Positions 34,441 through 46,167 of a stretch of 64,000 bases of DNA are shown here, in pieces (the first letter of the stretch is position 1; each line of letters opens with the position of its first letter). Position numbers and translations under genes: made by a program. The stretch spans positions 19,768 through 83,767 of the forward strand of contig WEDG01001557.1 of assembly GCA_017591395.1 (NCBI GenBank). Reading direction: 5' to 3'. The DNA is from Schistocephalus solidus (lineage: Eukaryota > Platyhelminthes > Cestoda > Diphyllobothriidea > Diphyllobothriidae). The notes under the pieces were generated by a model that made no database searches, was not told the origin of the DNA, and worked only from the letters and a program-made list of their open reading frames with translations.

Positions 34441-35273
34441 TCACTGAGATTTTTCGATGGAGAGGGGACCACTGGGAAGAACTTCGTCTTTAACGTCCTG
34501 AATCGTAACGCTATCTGGAAGTGGTTTCTTGGGGCCAGTCGCGCCGCTGGGATCGTAATTTAGCATGATCTTAACTTTGATGCCAAGAATACCTAAAGAA
34601 AATAAGACGTCACGAATAGGACAAACCCTGTGGGAGACAAACATGTCGTACAGCCTTGTCAATGTAGTAGTTAATTGGATCGCCAGAGTGAAGCATAAGT
34701 CCATCGCAAAATTTCATGGACTTTGCTCGTTGACCCTTGATCTTTCCTGACACCACAACTTCGGCACCGCGAGCACCATTCTCCATTATGAAACGTAGAA
34801 CTCCGTAGCAGGCTCTGAAGAATATGAACAAAACTTTACAACTTACTTCCTGACGGGGAGACCACCAGTGAGCTTGAAACGAAGTGACTCCGCCTGGGTT
34901 GTAGCACTGAGACTCCTAGCCATCATCTTTTCCAAGAATACCTCGATATTCTTGTTAGAGCGGGTCCTTTTCTTAATTAGAGAGATCAGCTCGCGGATAC
35001 GACGAGTTTGGTCACCAAGAACGCTTTGCACCCTTGTGGCAGAAATGATAATTTCCGTTCTGCGCTCATTAGACCGGACGCGAACACCGCTGTAGCCGTC
35101 CTCGGCCAATTCCCTTCTCAGAAATTCGTCCACCTCCGCTTTGAACACACCAGCTTGAACAAACTTGAAACATATTTTGTGATTTGAGGTTACAAAAAAA
35201 TGCAGCATTGGATGCGGTAAACAAGAAAAAAACGCACCTTTCGCTTCAATGACATACGACCTGCATTCGCCAT
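34441..35273 (-). CDS. RPS3: 40S ribosomal protein S3 (uS3), four exons
   Basis: Small-subunit ribosomal protein uS3, cytoplasmic, at the mRNA entry side of the 40S subunit. Exons on the minus strand: 35273-35238, 35163-34847, 34814-34627, 34592-34441; joined they give 693 nt, 230 residues plus TGA. All three introns (74, 32 and 34 nt) have GT-AG ends and restore the frame (K118 and G181 are split codons). Start [12 protein letters not shown] is followed by [20 protein letters not shown]; the KH domain spans about residues 38-90; the C-terminal uS3 domain holds [34 protein letters not shown] and GPKKPLPD. The KH loop is G62-D-Q-T65 instead of the usual GEKG-like GxxG. Length is slightly below the animal norm (about 240). 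No stop or frameshift, so it is probably functional. It is the only host gene I can support. Confidence 0.93.
34593..34626 (-). other. RPS3 intron 3, 34 nt
   Basis: Donor GTTTGT, acceptor TTTCTTTAG on the minus strand. Splicing it out gives the conserved [12 protein letters not shown]. Introns of 30-40 nt are typical of flatworms. Confidence 0.85.
34815..34846 (-). other. RPS3 intron 2, 32 nt
   Basis: Donor GTAAGT, acceptor ATTCTTCAG. Removal joins GGLPVR with ACYGVLRF through a split lysine codon. Confidence 0.88.
35164..35237 (-). other. RPS3 intron 1, 74 nt
   Basis: Donor GTGCGT after LKRK, acceptor TTTCAAG before FVQAG. Phase 0. Confidence 0.85.
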
Positions 35274-35295
35274 TTCGTAGGCACGAGTCAACAGT

Positions 35296-35301
35296 AAAGA
35301 G
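35296..35301 (-). promoter_or_regulatory. Possible 5' terminal oligopyrimidine start of RPS3 mRNA
   Basis: CTCTTT on the minus strand, 23 nt or more upstream of the ATG. Ribosomal-protein mRNAs commonly start with such a tract and have short 5' UTRs. Position only; no transcript data. Confidence 0.25.
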
Positions 35302-36724
35302 CGCGCTTACTTTTTCGGGGGGCTTTTAACAAATTAGCTTGGCAATGGCTAAACGAGTCAAAGTGATTTCCGGAGCTGCGCGCTTGAGTGAAAGTATTCA
35401 AGTAATAAAACGTTAGCGTACCTTTCAGCAGAAATTATTGAGGGCTTTACACCTAATGTAAACTGTCCAGCGCCCAGCAGGCATTTAGAAAGCAGGCGGT
35501 TAGAAATGGGAGAACAAGCACAACGAAGCATGAACACCCACATGGGAAGATCCGGGAGCTTCAACGTTATTAGTCAGTTTTCTGAATATTTAACTTTAAA
35601 GGGTGTCCTTTGTGGGGAGTTAACTAGTGGTTTTCCGCACATTTCATATTTTGTTTTCATTACAATACAAAACACCTAGCGTATAATCCTGATTGAATGT
35701 GCTAAAGAGACACATAAGAACAGACTTCGTTCTGCACCACCGTGTATTGCGATTCTGCTATAACTGTGTCTGTTATGTAAAATGGCTTCAAATGCTCTTA
35801 TTGGGGTTTCAGTTCATTTCCCCTTTAATTCGTCGCATGTTTAATACCGAAACCGCAGTTGAGCTAATATTTTTTTCTTATGACTGTAATGCTTTTTGCT
35901 GCAATTCAAACTACATATATTGTTATTCTGGTCTTATTTCATTCATGTATTGTTCCTTCTATTTTCTTGCTGATAACCACAGAATTATTGACGCTTTGGT
36001 TGCCATTTCCCTCTCCCTCACCCCACCGCTATTTGCTTCCAACAATCCACATTTTTGGCCAAGGTAAGCTGAAGTCTTATTCACTATACGTCGTATAGTC
36101 AGTGAACACATAAATTTTCTACGTTTGAAACCTCTCCCGTTTTATGTTTTTGATGTTTTTGATGGCTCACACAGATGATCCACGCAAATGATGAAAAGAA
36201 GCCATATTCCAGCGCAAAGCTGCATATGCGAACAAGATATTGTGAGAACTGAATAATAAAATTAACTTGGAGATTTGACGCCATTGCTCAACATATGGGC
36301 TATTATCTGACAGCAAATATGTAAGCATGCTCGACGTTAGCACTCCTTTGGATAAACCACCCAGCCGACCACGTATACAGAATCAGGGAATGCTATCTTA
36401 ACTGCGTGTGGTGCCTCAACCTATAGCAGCCTATGATTTTTTCGAGCGCCATGTCCAACATTAGTGTCAAAAGGTTCTCCGAAGAACGTGAAAGATCTCG
36501 CCCACCGTTGTGAGTTTAACGCTGTGCTACTTGATATGCAACGTTTTCATTAGGGGGTTTCAGCATAAAATTGAATCAAACCATAAGTACATAGAGGACT
36601 TGAAAGACATATTGGTCTTATGTACACTCGAGGAAAGTCAAGATGATTTAGTAATAATAGACTTTATTCGGCCCTAAATTTACAATTTCGATGCCGAAGT
36701 TCGCTGCTTAATTTGGAATTTGGA
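35302..36724. other. Upstream flank of RPS3; no supported gene
   Basis: The RPS3 promoter must lie here, but no motif is distinctive. A plus frame of 124 codons (35693-36067) is hydrophobic with no known domain. Nothing else recognised. Confidence 0.4.
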
Positions 36725-37195
36725 ATTTAAGTCACTTTAAGTCACTTTATTGAGGGAAGTAGGCTTTCACCCTTGAGCTCCCTATTCACATTCAAAAATT
36801 TCAATAGTACAAACGTTTACAGTGATATATCTGACAAATTATAATGTATGGTCATCGATATGTGTGGGCCAGGTGCAACCTGCCACTGCTTACACAATCT
36901 GCATTATATTGACAATAGTTTCTCAGAAAATGAGTATCTAGTTTAAATTTAAATGTGTCAACAGTTTCTGGAAGGACCACCTCGTCAGGGAGTCCGGTCC
37001 ATGCTCCAACGACCGTCTGCGAAAAGGCGTTCCGACGGACTTCCGTGTGGACAAACTTCCTCGTCAGTTTAAAGGGATGACCCCGCAGATGTTCCGTCCC
37101 AGCCAATTCGAAAAAGTCAGCAAATTCTAGGGCACAATCGCGGCATCTGACAACCCGGTAGGTTTGGATGAGGTTTATATTTGGTTAGCGCCGGC
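36725..37195 (-). mobile_element. CR1-like retrotransposon, C-terminal end and 3' tail
   Basis: The minus frame 37106-36852 reads GTEHLRGHPFKLTRKFVHTE, RRNAFSQTVVGAWTGLPDEV and VDTFKFKLDTHF, the standard last segment of CR1/Jockey-type ORF2 (F-S-x-R-V-x-x-W-N-x-LP, then FK-x-x-LD). Just after the ORF, at 36725-36750, the DNA consists of tandem AAGTGACTTA copies, as expected for the short-repeat 3' end of CR1-type elements. The rest of the element is missing (5' truncation). Confidence 0.75.
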
Positions 37196-37324
37196 AAGGC
37201 ACTGTATAAACAAACATTCTTAACGAAATAATACTATGACAATTTGTGCAGATAAAATGTACAAATATTAAATAATGCAGTCAGAAATTTTCCTGTTAGG
37301 TCGAGAATTAGCGATGTTTTGAAA
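37196..37324. other. Short AT-rich spacer
   Basis: Nothing recognised. Confidence 0.3.
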
Positions 37325-38650
37325 TTAATAGTGAACTAGAAAATAAGCAGTGAAAAACTACATTAAAAATAGAGGCAGAGTTCAAAAGGCCTTCATTTTC
37401 GAAAAGAGGGTATGAGAAAAAAACTGCTTAGGAAAATAAGGTAAGGGTGGAGAAGGCTAATACTGCAGTAGCATTTAAGAACGAGATAATGAAATGTCCA
37501 TATGGTTTGTTCTTGATCACTATGGTGCATAAATAAAGCTCGCGAAGAGGCGTCAGTATCTTTGGATGCAGGATTGAAATCTGACGATGGTAAGTATCCA
37601 ACGAAAAGGCAGCGTTTTAGACTGTGTACGTCCCAATGTGTACGTCCGAATGACTTCATCTTTTGAAATGACTGGTGATATAAGGAGACATCATGGTTCA
37701 TGCGGGGGACTCGAAGTAGAGAAAAATAGTTCCAAGAGGGCCACTTAAATTCCCCGATGGTCCTTTCTCCGAGTCATGTAAAGGCTGCTCGGAAAAGATG
37801 AGGAAAATAAAAGTTTAATAGAATCAGTCTTAAAATAAATGTGCTTGAATGCAGATAGACTAGTTAAAAACCTTATTTCAATCGGCAAGTTATTCCAAAG
37901 AAAGCTATACCTAGAAGCTAAGAAAAGAGAGCGTTTACGTGTGAAGGATGCAGGAGGAGGAATAATGAGTGCAGAATTTCTTAGGTTATAAGGAAGACTA
38001 ACGGGAGCAATGAAATAAAGTTTGGGGAGATTTTAGCTATTATTTAGTTGAAAAAGGAGACAAAAGCCTTCTTGCAGTCTCCTGACCCAAATAAATTTTA
38101 GCTTCGTCAGCTGGCATCTGTTTGATCAAGAAGTATTGGAAAGAGTCAGATGCAGGAGTTTTCTGTAAAATGTCTTTTGGACAGTCCCAATTTTTGAACG
38201 GCTAGATTCCTTCATTAAACCGAAGAAAGGACAATAAATTTTCAAGAATGGGAAGTACAAACATACGATAAAATCTTATTTTAATTTCCGGAAGGTAGAA
38301 ATTAAAAGAAATAAAGCCGAAAATCTGAGCAGCTTTGACCGTAATTCTATCGGCATGAGGTGAAAGATCTTATTTTTGGTGTAGCTTAAGCCGAAGTCCT
38401 TGATCTAGGAACATTCAGTCATAGAGTAACCTTTAAAAATAACAGGTTGCGGCAGCCTTTTAGGCCCAAACCGCATGTAGCGACACTTAGAAGGTGAGAA
38501 CTCCATTAGCCATGTAGAGCTCTACGTCAAAAGAGCGTCTAAGTCCGAATGAATTTGTCCTAGGCATCGTTCGGCCGTACGAGTTAGAGTAGGAATACAC
38601 GCATTTGAGGTCATCAGCATAAATATAAGACTGATAATATTTACCTATTG
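37325..38650 (-). mobile_element. CR1-like element of family A, 5'-truncated copy
   Basis: DNA and protein fragments match the family A copy at 44060-47960. From high to low coordinates: YADDL region (about 38615), the connection region (38340-38260, shared TTCCGGAAGG), RCQLTKLKFIWVRRLQEGFC (about 38115-38060), RKRSLFLASRYSFLWNNLPI (37930-37870), and a shared 3' UTR (37325-37440 against 44065-44160, with GTGAACTAGAAAA). Several frameshifts and stops. It supplies the uninterrupted version of the site where family B has inserted in the other copy. Confidence 0.7.
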
Positions 38651-40289
38651 ATGTGAGAATGTTAAGCTACGATTACAAAATTGCAATTTTGGTAGTTGCA
38701 CAATCGGGCTCATGGTTTGAGGGCATGGTAATACAACCATCCGTGCATATATAACGAAAAATAGCAGCAATTTAACTACAAAGTCATCCAGTGACAGCGA
38801 TGCCTGTTGTAAGTTAGAGATGGCGAACCCCCTTTTCCCACGTCTTGGCCTACCACAACCGTCTATGCGAAATCTGCGCTTGACCACGTAGGTAACCAGA
38901 TCAGGTTCCCGTATATATTATTGGACAGCACACCCCATAACAGATACCATACACTGGGGACGGTTGATGACACACCTAGGCACTGGAATTGGTCACGCCA
39001 GCCATTTATGCCTACCTCCGGCCCCTTTTGAGATTATCTTGACAGCGGACTCAGGTTTGTGATGAGGAGAGAATTCAGTAAATGATGTGAAAGGTAAATA
39101 CAAGAATAAGCGAATTTACATGCAAATTAACGTCCTGGTGCCTAAGATGCTGTGAGACATGCGTTTAAACTGTCTTTTACCACGTCCTTACGATGTCAAG
39201 TGCCTTTCACTTTTCCCCTTCGATTCAATTGCGAAATAAATGCCATTCCACTCCCCTAAATGGTTCCACATCAAACCTTCACTGTTTTCACTAAATGCCA
39301 TAAAGGGCATCAATGTTAACATATTTGACAAACGACAAATCACCTTGGAAGTCGGAGTCAGGTGAAGTTACAGTGGAAACCCCATAAAACTGACGATAAT
39401 TTGGCCATTATTGTTGCTTATTTGTTGTTAAATTTTGGTCTTATTTTAAATAAAAATAACCTGATGTTGTATATTTGGTACGCTAACCTCCAAATATTTG
39501 TTTGGAATCTGCTCGCATACCTCACGTTTGCCCCTTGGTGGTATTTTAAAATAATTTACATTCGCTACTTAATCATTTCATTCCATAAAATAAGCCAAGC
39601 AAATTGTGCGACATCAAGCGGTGACCACAAGACAACATATTCAATCGCATCCTCACAGATTTTGTGGAAGGCATTCGATCATATTAAGAATTTGCAGATT
39701 ATCTGTTAAGCCGTCACCCAGGGAAGATTCAGTGTCCTTTTCGCGACCAGCATAGGGCCAACATCCCACACAAATATCAGACTCAAATATTCATGTCTTA
39801 TCTCTAGTGCTGTAGGACAGAGCCATCTTTTTATTATCGAGTTCGTGAGGACATACCATCACACATGTGAGACTAAGTAAGGTTTATTGAAGGCTGCCAA
39901 AAATTTTGGTCTGTTTTAATATTTGCTTGTGTATTCAGTGGCCCAACTCCTGGTTCATGTTAAAACGCTAGACGTTTCGTGACTATTTGTACGTTCACAC
40001 CTATTGATAGCTGATTATCTGTTAATATCGGCTGGCAAAACCAGTCAAGCACCTTTAAGGTTGACTTAAACGTTACTTCGCGTAACGCGGCGCGATGACG
40101 CCCCACGGTCTCAGACATGGGATGCTGATCTCACGGCCCCGGATGTGCCCTTGTTCGGCCGGCAAATTCTCACAACATGTTCTCCAATATTGATTTACAG
40201 AACACACTATCCTTCCAACCAGCGTCCCACTAATTATCTTCTTATTTGTTATCAGACTGGAAGGTCGTAGCAGTTAGAGTCCCCCTAGT
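38651..40289. other. No supported gene
   Basis: A plus frame at 39362-39709 (115 codons, Trp/Tyr-rich) and a minus frame at 38645-38887 have no domain that I recognise. The first part could be older sequence flanking the CR1 copy. Confidence 0.4.
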
Positions 40290-41370
40290 AACTAAAGCTG
40301 CTGCTGTTTGGTTTACGCTACAGTCATTTCAATAGTTCAGTCAGTAAGTTTTTAAATGATCCCCCGCTCAGCTTTGACTACATTGATGACGAAATCATCA
40401 CGAGTAATCCGTCAGAAGAACACGAATGACGTTAACGCCACTTATTCTAGCGCCTCCAACACAACATATTGAAATCTATCATCGATAAAATTCTATTGAT
40501 TTTCAATTCTCTCAAATGGCCTTACTCCCCCTTTTCGACAGAAATGTGATTAATGCAATCCCAGAGAAATAGCCATCATTTCAACTTTTCTGTCTTTGGA
40601 AAATACTCAAATTTATCGATATCACCAATTACTATCGAGTCTTCATTCCCAATTGGGTAAAAACATAAATACCTCTGAAATAAAGCGTCTAATCTAATTC
40701 AAGACCGAATGAAATTTCACTGACAAGTAACTGCACGTTCGAAAGAGCGGGGAACTCTCTAACTTATGTCGTCATGTTTCGTTATGCCAATCCTAATCCT
40801 AGTGCATAATTCATTCAGATGACTGATTCCTCGAACAGTGCGGTCGGCTTGCTCTTGAGTCGGCATGCACAGATTTAAATCGCAACCGTTATACTTTTTC
40901 TCCTAAAAATTACCATGGATTCAGATTGAATACACTAGCCTCTCCTCGGAAAGTTTAGGCATCTGCCTACCTGTTCGTCATTATGGTCATGTTTTGGAAT
41001 TCAGAAGTTTGTTGGTGCACCCCTTCACAACCCCTACTTTACGCGATGACGGCTAAACCAGATCCATATTCATCCAGAAAAGTTTTTCAGCTAGATTGCA
41101 TTACCAAATGAGTCAGTTTACTACAAACAGCTGGTATTTCGGAGAACGAAAGTGTTGTAGCTGTTGTGTCATCTCTATCGGGCCCTAGCACACTGAATTC
41201 AACGTCCGCCTTTACAAAGATGCGGGTCTAAAACTAGAACACATGTAGATTGCCGACGGGTCTGACACTATTACTCGGCGAATTCAACAAATGCCACCTG
41301 CCTCATCATCATGTAAAATATAATGTAACTGATCTACATTTTATCCCTTATTTGTTGTATCATTGGCTTA
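40290..41370 (+). pseudogene. Ty3/gypsy retrotransposon pol relic (RT, RNase H, start of integrase)
   Basis: Frames interrupted by many stops read, in order: FGLRYSHFNSSVSKFLNDPP and SFDYIDDEIITSNPSEEHE, the RT core with YIDD (40310-40430); ITNYYRVFIPNW, the RT/RNase H connection (40620-40660); QMTDSSNSAVGLLLSRH, the RNase H start with its Asp (40815-40870); SSRKVFQLDCI, the end of RNase H (41070-41105); and a segment LPTGLTLLLGEFNKCHLPHH (41250-41310) that resembles the linker before integrase. No LTRs were found. The clade is not resolved and the copy is dead. Confidence 0.65.
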
Positions 41371-41649
41371 TCGTGAAGTCGAGTGATCATTTCCATACTG
41401 TCCCACATCCAGCAATTCCCGGTAGCTTGGAGTAGAGAGACGTAGGCTTTATCTGATCTAAAATGCAGTTTTTTGCATATTATGTGTTTTCGAGGGTTAC
41501 GACCGTAGCTATGGAGGAACCTATTTATGTAGAATCGAAATTATACATTAAATTGTATAGAAACAACATAAAAACATTAATAACGGTAAAATTTGACATC
41601 AACTGTGTAGTGGTGCGATACATAGAAATTGAAATCATGCTGTATAGTC
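41371..41649. other. Spacer between gypsy relic and CR1 element
   Basis: Part of a 110-codon plus frame without known domains. Nothing supported. Confidence 0.3.
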
Positions 41650-43550
41650 AATGGCTGGCTGAAGATAGTCATGCAGTGAGAGTCATTGGTTATCAAAACT
41701 TAAGCAGTCTAACTGCCGTTCGAACATATATATGGCATTCTACATCATTATTTCGCTTCGACGTGAGTTCCATGGTCAAGCCACTCACTGAGTGAAAGCA
41801 AACTTTCGTTAATCTTGGCGCATACATTCGCTTTTGAACTTATATGGATAACGGTGCAAGTGAGTCATATTTGTAAACTCAAAGAAATCTTTGGATTTCA
41901 GCGAACAGGCATGCCGTGGATAATGCGGAAGGTTCATAACAGGTTACATCAACTTTTTATATAGGATAAGGAAAATAAGTTTGATCAGGCTATCTGGATA
42001 TGACAGGGTTCTAAGATCATGCACCAATTTTGTCGCCTTTCTTTTCACCTGCTCGATGGGATCACTGTCTATCTATATCCAAGGCATTCATGCTGGCATT
42101 CCATATTCCACATGCGGTCGAATGAAAGTACTGAAGATACGCGAAAACAGTTCAGGAGGAAAGACTATGAAAGCACGACTGATTCAGTGCATCATGCTCG
42201 TCGCCTTTTGTTCTGAGTGCTCTGAGGACATCAGGTTTGAAGCTTTCCAGATACCTAGATCTTTGTGCGTATCGAATTATTTTAGTGGAGTTCCGTTTGG
42301 GAAGTACTGGTATTTGGGGAACGTCTTCTCCTAGATTCGAAGCGTAAGACTACACATTTGGGTAAATTAAACATCAGAAGCCAGTTGCTGGACCAGACAG
42401 CCAATTTTCAAGGTTTGCTTGTCGTTTCTGTGCGTCATTAACAGAACTACTGGTTTTCCAGATTTTGATATCATCTGCAAACGTGCTGGCATCATAGTCA
42501 AAATTATCAGTTCAATCGTTTATATTAATGAGGAACAGAAGAGGACCTAAGACTGAACGCTGGGGAATACCAATTTAACTGGTACCCACTCGGATTCTGT
42601 GGTGTCCATAATTTTTTTTACAGTCTGCATAACAGGAACCTTTTGATCGATTTAAAAACGCTAGCCTGGATACCACATTGCCAAATCTTATGTTAAAGTC
42701 ACGATGCGGTACGCTATCAAATGCTTTCTTGAAGTCGAAGAATATAACATCAACTGGATGGCCTTGGTCTATGGATTTTGTTAAATTTTCCTAAGAGTAA
42801 AGACCACTCCTAAGACATGGGTGAACAGGGCGAAAGCCATACTGGGCAGCACATAATATGCTCTTTTGCTCCAGATTCTTCATTAAATGCCTCTTTATAA
42901 GTTGTTCCATGACCTTACACAAATGCAGGTCAAACTAATGGGACGGTAATTTTCAGGCTCTAGCCTGGACCCTCATTTATGGACAGGAAAGACAAGGGCA
43001 GTTTTCCATTCCTGCGGTAGTTCGCATTCTTTCATGTACTTTTTGAATATCATCAACACCCGCTCACACAGTAAATTGGCCAATCGCCAAAGGGTATTCG
43101 GATGGATTGAACCTTGACCAGGTGACTTGGCAGGCTTCAGGCAAAGTAATTCTGTCCTTATCAATGTGAGTGGGAAGTAAAGATTATTTCCTAATGCAAA
43201 CGTTTCCAAGTTTTGCAGTTGCCCTGGGTAGGGCAGCGCGGAGGATTTGCTTCATGAGTTAATGCCGACTGAAAGAAGCTAGAAACAACCGAGGCTTTCA
43301 TTTGATCAACCCTTTCCAATACTCCGTTCTGTGGCCGCAGCGCTGGAATCGGGTCAAGATTTCTTTGGTTATTGCGTATGTAAGCGTATTGGATATTGGG
43401 ATGCTCCAAAGAGCTATGTTGTAGGGTAAGTTAATAATTCCTTTGGAGTCATTGTGCCTCACGCTTACAGACACTCCATTGTCGTTTGTATTCCTGCAAG
43501 AGTTCAACACTCGCCGTTAGTCCAAATCGCTTCCACATCTTATTTCTACT
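41650..43550 (-). mobile_element. CR1/Jockey-like retrotransposon relic, family E
   Basis: Minus strand, collinear fragments: LKPAKSPGQGSIHPNTLWRL and ELPQEWKTALVFPVHKG (43135-42970), ENYRPISLTCICKVMEQLIK (about 42950-42890), the motif A region VIFFDFKKAFDSVPHRDF (about 42755-42705), RSVLGPLLFLI (about 42560), STFADDIKIWK (about 42490), RRYLESF-type C-terminal words, KRATKLVHDLRTLSYPDSL (42040-41985), and THLHRYPYKFKSEC plus the WNSR end (41860-41770). Stops and frameshifts are frequent. It differs in sequence from families A and B. Confidence 0.75.
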
Positions 43551-44059
43551 TTTAAAGGAGGTCTGAAGCTCACGGCCTATCCACAGGTTGACATTGCCCT
43601 TTGACTAAAAAACTTAAGTGTGTACAAAACATCCATCGTTACACTTATACTCTACTAATGAAATGTATCGTACCGGAAGGTTGATTCCAGTGCGTACACT
43701 GCAATTAGTTTCATCTTCTTATTGATTCAATTATCTCTCAGCAGTTGTCGATCGTTCCAAACAATAACCGGTCACCATTTATTTCTAGCATAAATCAAGA
43801 GTAAACAGGCTACAATAGCCCTGCGGCACTGAATATCAAAATTTGGCGCGTCAGTCACCATTAAAATAAATAAATAAATAATATATTTAAGGCCCAGAGA
43901 GCCCCTTCATTTCAAACTTAGTATTGCGGTATTAATAAATACAAAGTGGATAATTGCTGCACTATGTGAGCAGCCATATTAACAGCAGAAATGAACAATA
44001 TGGTACGCATGTCCTATTCAGAACGATTTGCCATTTTTAAAACAATAGTCAACAATCTT
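43551..44059. other. Spacer with an (AATA)n run
   Basis: 43863-43882 holds AAATAAATAAATAAATAATA, which may be the 3' tail of an unrecognised plus-strand retroposon. No coding frame. Confidence 0.35.
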
Positions 44060-45359
44060 TAAAATATACGGTGAACTAGAAAAGAAGCAGTAAAAAACTC
44101 CTACGGTTAAATCGGAGGCGGAGCTTGGCGAGCCGCCAATTTAAAAAAAAATAGGAGAAAAAAAGTGCTTCACTAAAAAATTTATAGCTAGATGCAATGG
44201 GATAGTACTGTGATGTTGCTGACAACGTATGAGGGTTCGGAGCGCTCCTTGTAGTGTGAGAGATAATATAGCAGTCAGAGTTACTGTTTGTAACCACCAG
44301 TGGAGGTGAGAGAGGAAGAACTCATCGTAGACACCAGGATCAAAACGAAGAGGGGACAGTAGAGGTCATGAGATCATCGAGATGCGACCTTGCCGACTGC
44401 ATAGTCCACCAATCAAAGAGGCAAAACCATCAGAACCCGCCTTGATCATCAACTGAACCTGGAGACCATCGTCGGGATTGCAAAATCGGAGGAAAGTATC
44501 AAGGTTGTCAAGAGTTGGCGATGCTAGTTTAAAAAAAGGGGGGGGGCGAAAAAGTGAATGCAATGATTGACTCTGCAGAGGATGATGGAAATATAAGTAG
44601 AGACCAATATAATATCAAGGGAGCTGCCTCAAATACCAGGAGGACCCTTTTCGAAATCCAAAAGTTGCGAGTTTGGGAAGGAAACAGACAATAAGGACTT
44701 TATATCTTCCGAAGTTAAATTTTGTTTTGAAAATAGTTAATGTGGACGACAACCTAATTTGTGGTGGAAGATTATTCCAGATGAAAGCATATTTGGAGGC
44801 AAAAAACTGAGATTGATTATTTGTGGAGCTAAGGGGTGGTGAAATGATCATGGAGGAATTAGGAATGGCATAGGGTCGATCTACCGGAGCAAGAGTGTTT
44901 ATTCGTGGAAGATTTGGGCTAGAGTTAACGTGAAACAGAAAGCAGAGACCGGCTTCGAGTCTTCTAACCCACAGAAGTTTAATGTTCGCTAACTGGCATC
45001 TATCCGTATTTATTTTATTTTATTTTATTTTATTTATTTATTGCCAGTTTACAGGCAAGGTTAAAAAATATATACAGTAGAGGGTCAAGCTGACAGTGAA
45101 AAAAACTCCTGATCGTTGTTTCAGGTGTTTTCAGGAGAAAAAACTGCAGCTTATTGAGTAATTAAAGTTCTGGACAGGGACGCGTTAAAACAGGTGCCCG
45201 GTGAAGAACCTCTCCATTCAGTGTTACGGATCCGGTATTCTGCACCAGCAGGTATGTCGGCGAGCGGCTGTTCGCTGTCGACTGAGAAATAAGCCGAGGT
45301 CTGCAGAGCCAGTAATATTGCCCTCAGCATGAAGATCGGCACAGGATTCAGAGTCCGTG

Positions 45360-46167
45360 AACGCCATCAGAACCGAAGAGAGCTTCAACAGAGTCAGCAC
45401 CCAAAAGTTTTGGAAGGTTTCCTGAATGTAGAAAACTAGTGGCAGTTCGCTTAAACAAGGGATAGCTTTGCTGAATTTGATACTTCTAGGTAGCTTATTC
45501 CAGATTGCTAAAGCGTTTACCGAAAAAACTGTCGGTATCTAACTGTGCGTGCCAAAGGAAGAAATAAAAATACATCTCGATGACTGGTGCGCCGAGAGTG
45601 GTCGAGGTACCTCAGAGATGTAAGGGGGTTAAATGAACGACTGTTTAGTAGTTTAAACAGTAAAAATAGTCCCTTCTGTAATCTGCGAAGCCACAGCGGG
45701 TCAAGGCTTGTAAGCTCACAGCGCTGGTGGTAGGACAGGTTTCGGTGATCTGAATAGAAAACTCTTTTTGTAAAGAAGTGCTGGACTGATTCTATCTTCT
45801 TTCGTTCACTAGCATGCAGAAGACTAAATAGAAACGAGCAGTATTCCAGACTAGGCCTGACATACATTTTAAAGTGGCTGATTCTAATTTTGATGGTTTT
45901 AAAATTTCTGAGAATAAACCCAGTAGTTTGGCGTGCTTTCGAGACAATCAGGGCGCAGTGCTCTGACAGATTAAGGCTACTAGAATATGATATGCCCAGA
46001 TCCTTTATAACTCTGGGCACATTTAGATCGGAACCGTCTATGCTTAGGTGGGGCTGATGGTTGTCACCAATAACCATAACGGAGCACTGTTGCCAAGAAA
46101 TTGAGAGGCGCCATGTGCGACACCACTGAGCGAAGGCCTGAAGATCCTTTTTTAAGAGCTCAAGCAC
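45360..46167 (-). pseudogene. C-terminal region of CR1-like family B ORF2
   Basis: Frame 46167-45517 (216 codons) reads AFAQWCRTWRLSISWQQCSV, MVIGDNHQPHLSIDG, IRISHFKMYVRPSLEYCSFL and LLHASERKKIESVQHFFTKR. A T6 run at 45521-45526 shifts the frame; the next frame gives FSVNALAIWNKLPRSIKFSK to about 45370. This is the usual end of CR1 ORF2, of unknown molecular function. Confidence 0.8.

Noticed and set aside
35693..36067. 124-codon hydrophobic plus frame ending at a GTAAG-like donor
   Set aside because: No homology that I can recognise, no partner exon, and composition typical of AT-rich DNA.
41981..42334. 117-codon plus frame
   Set aside because: Antisense shadow of the CR1-like family E relic on the minus strand.
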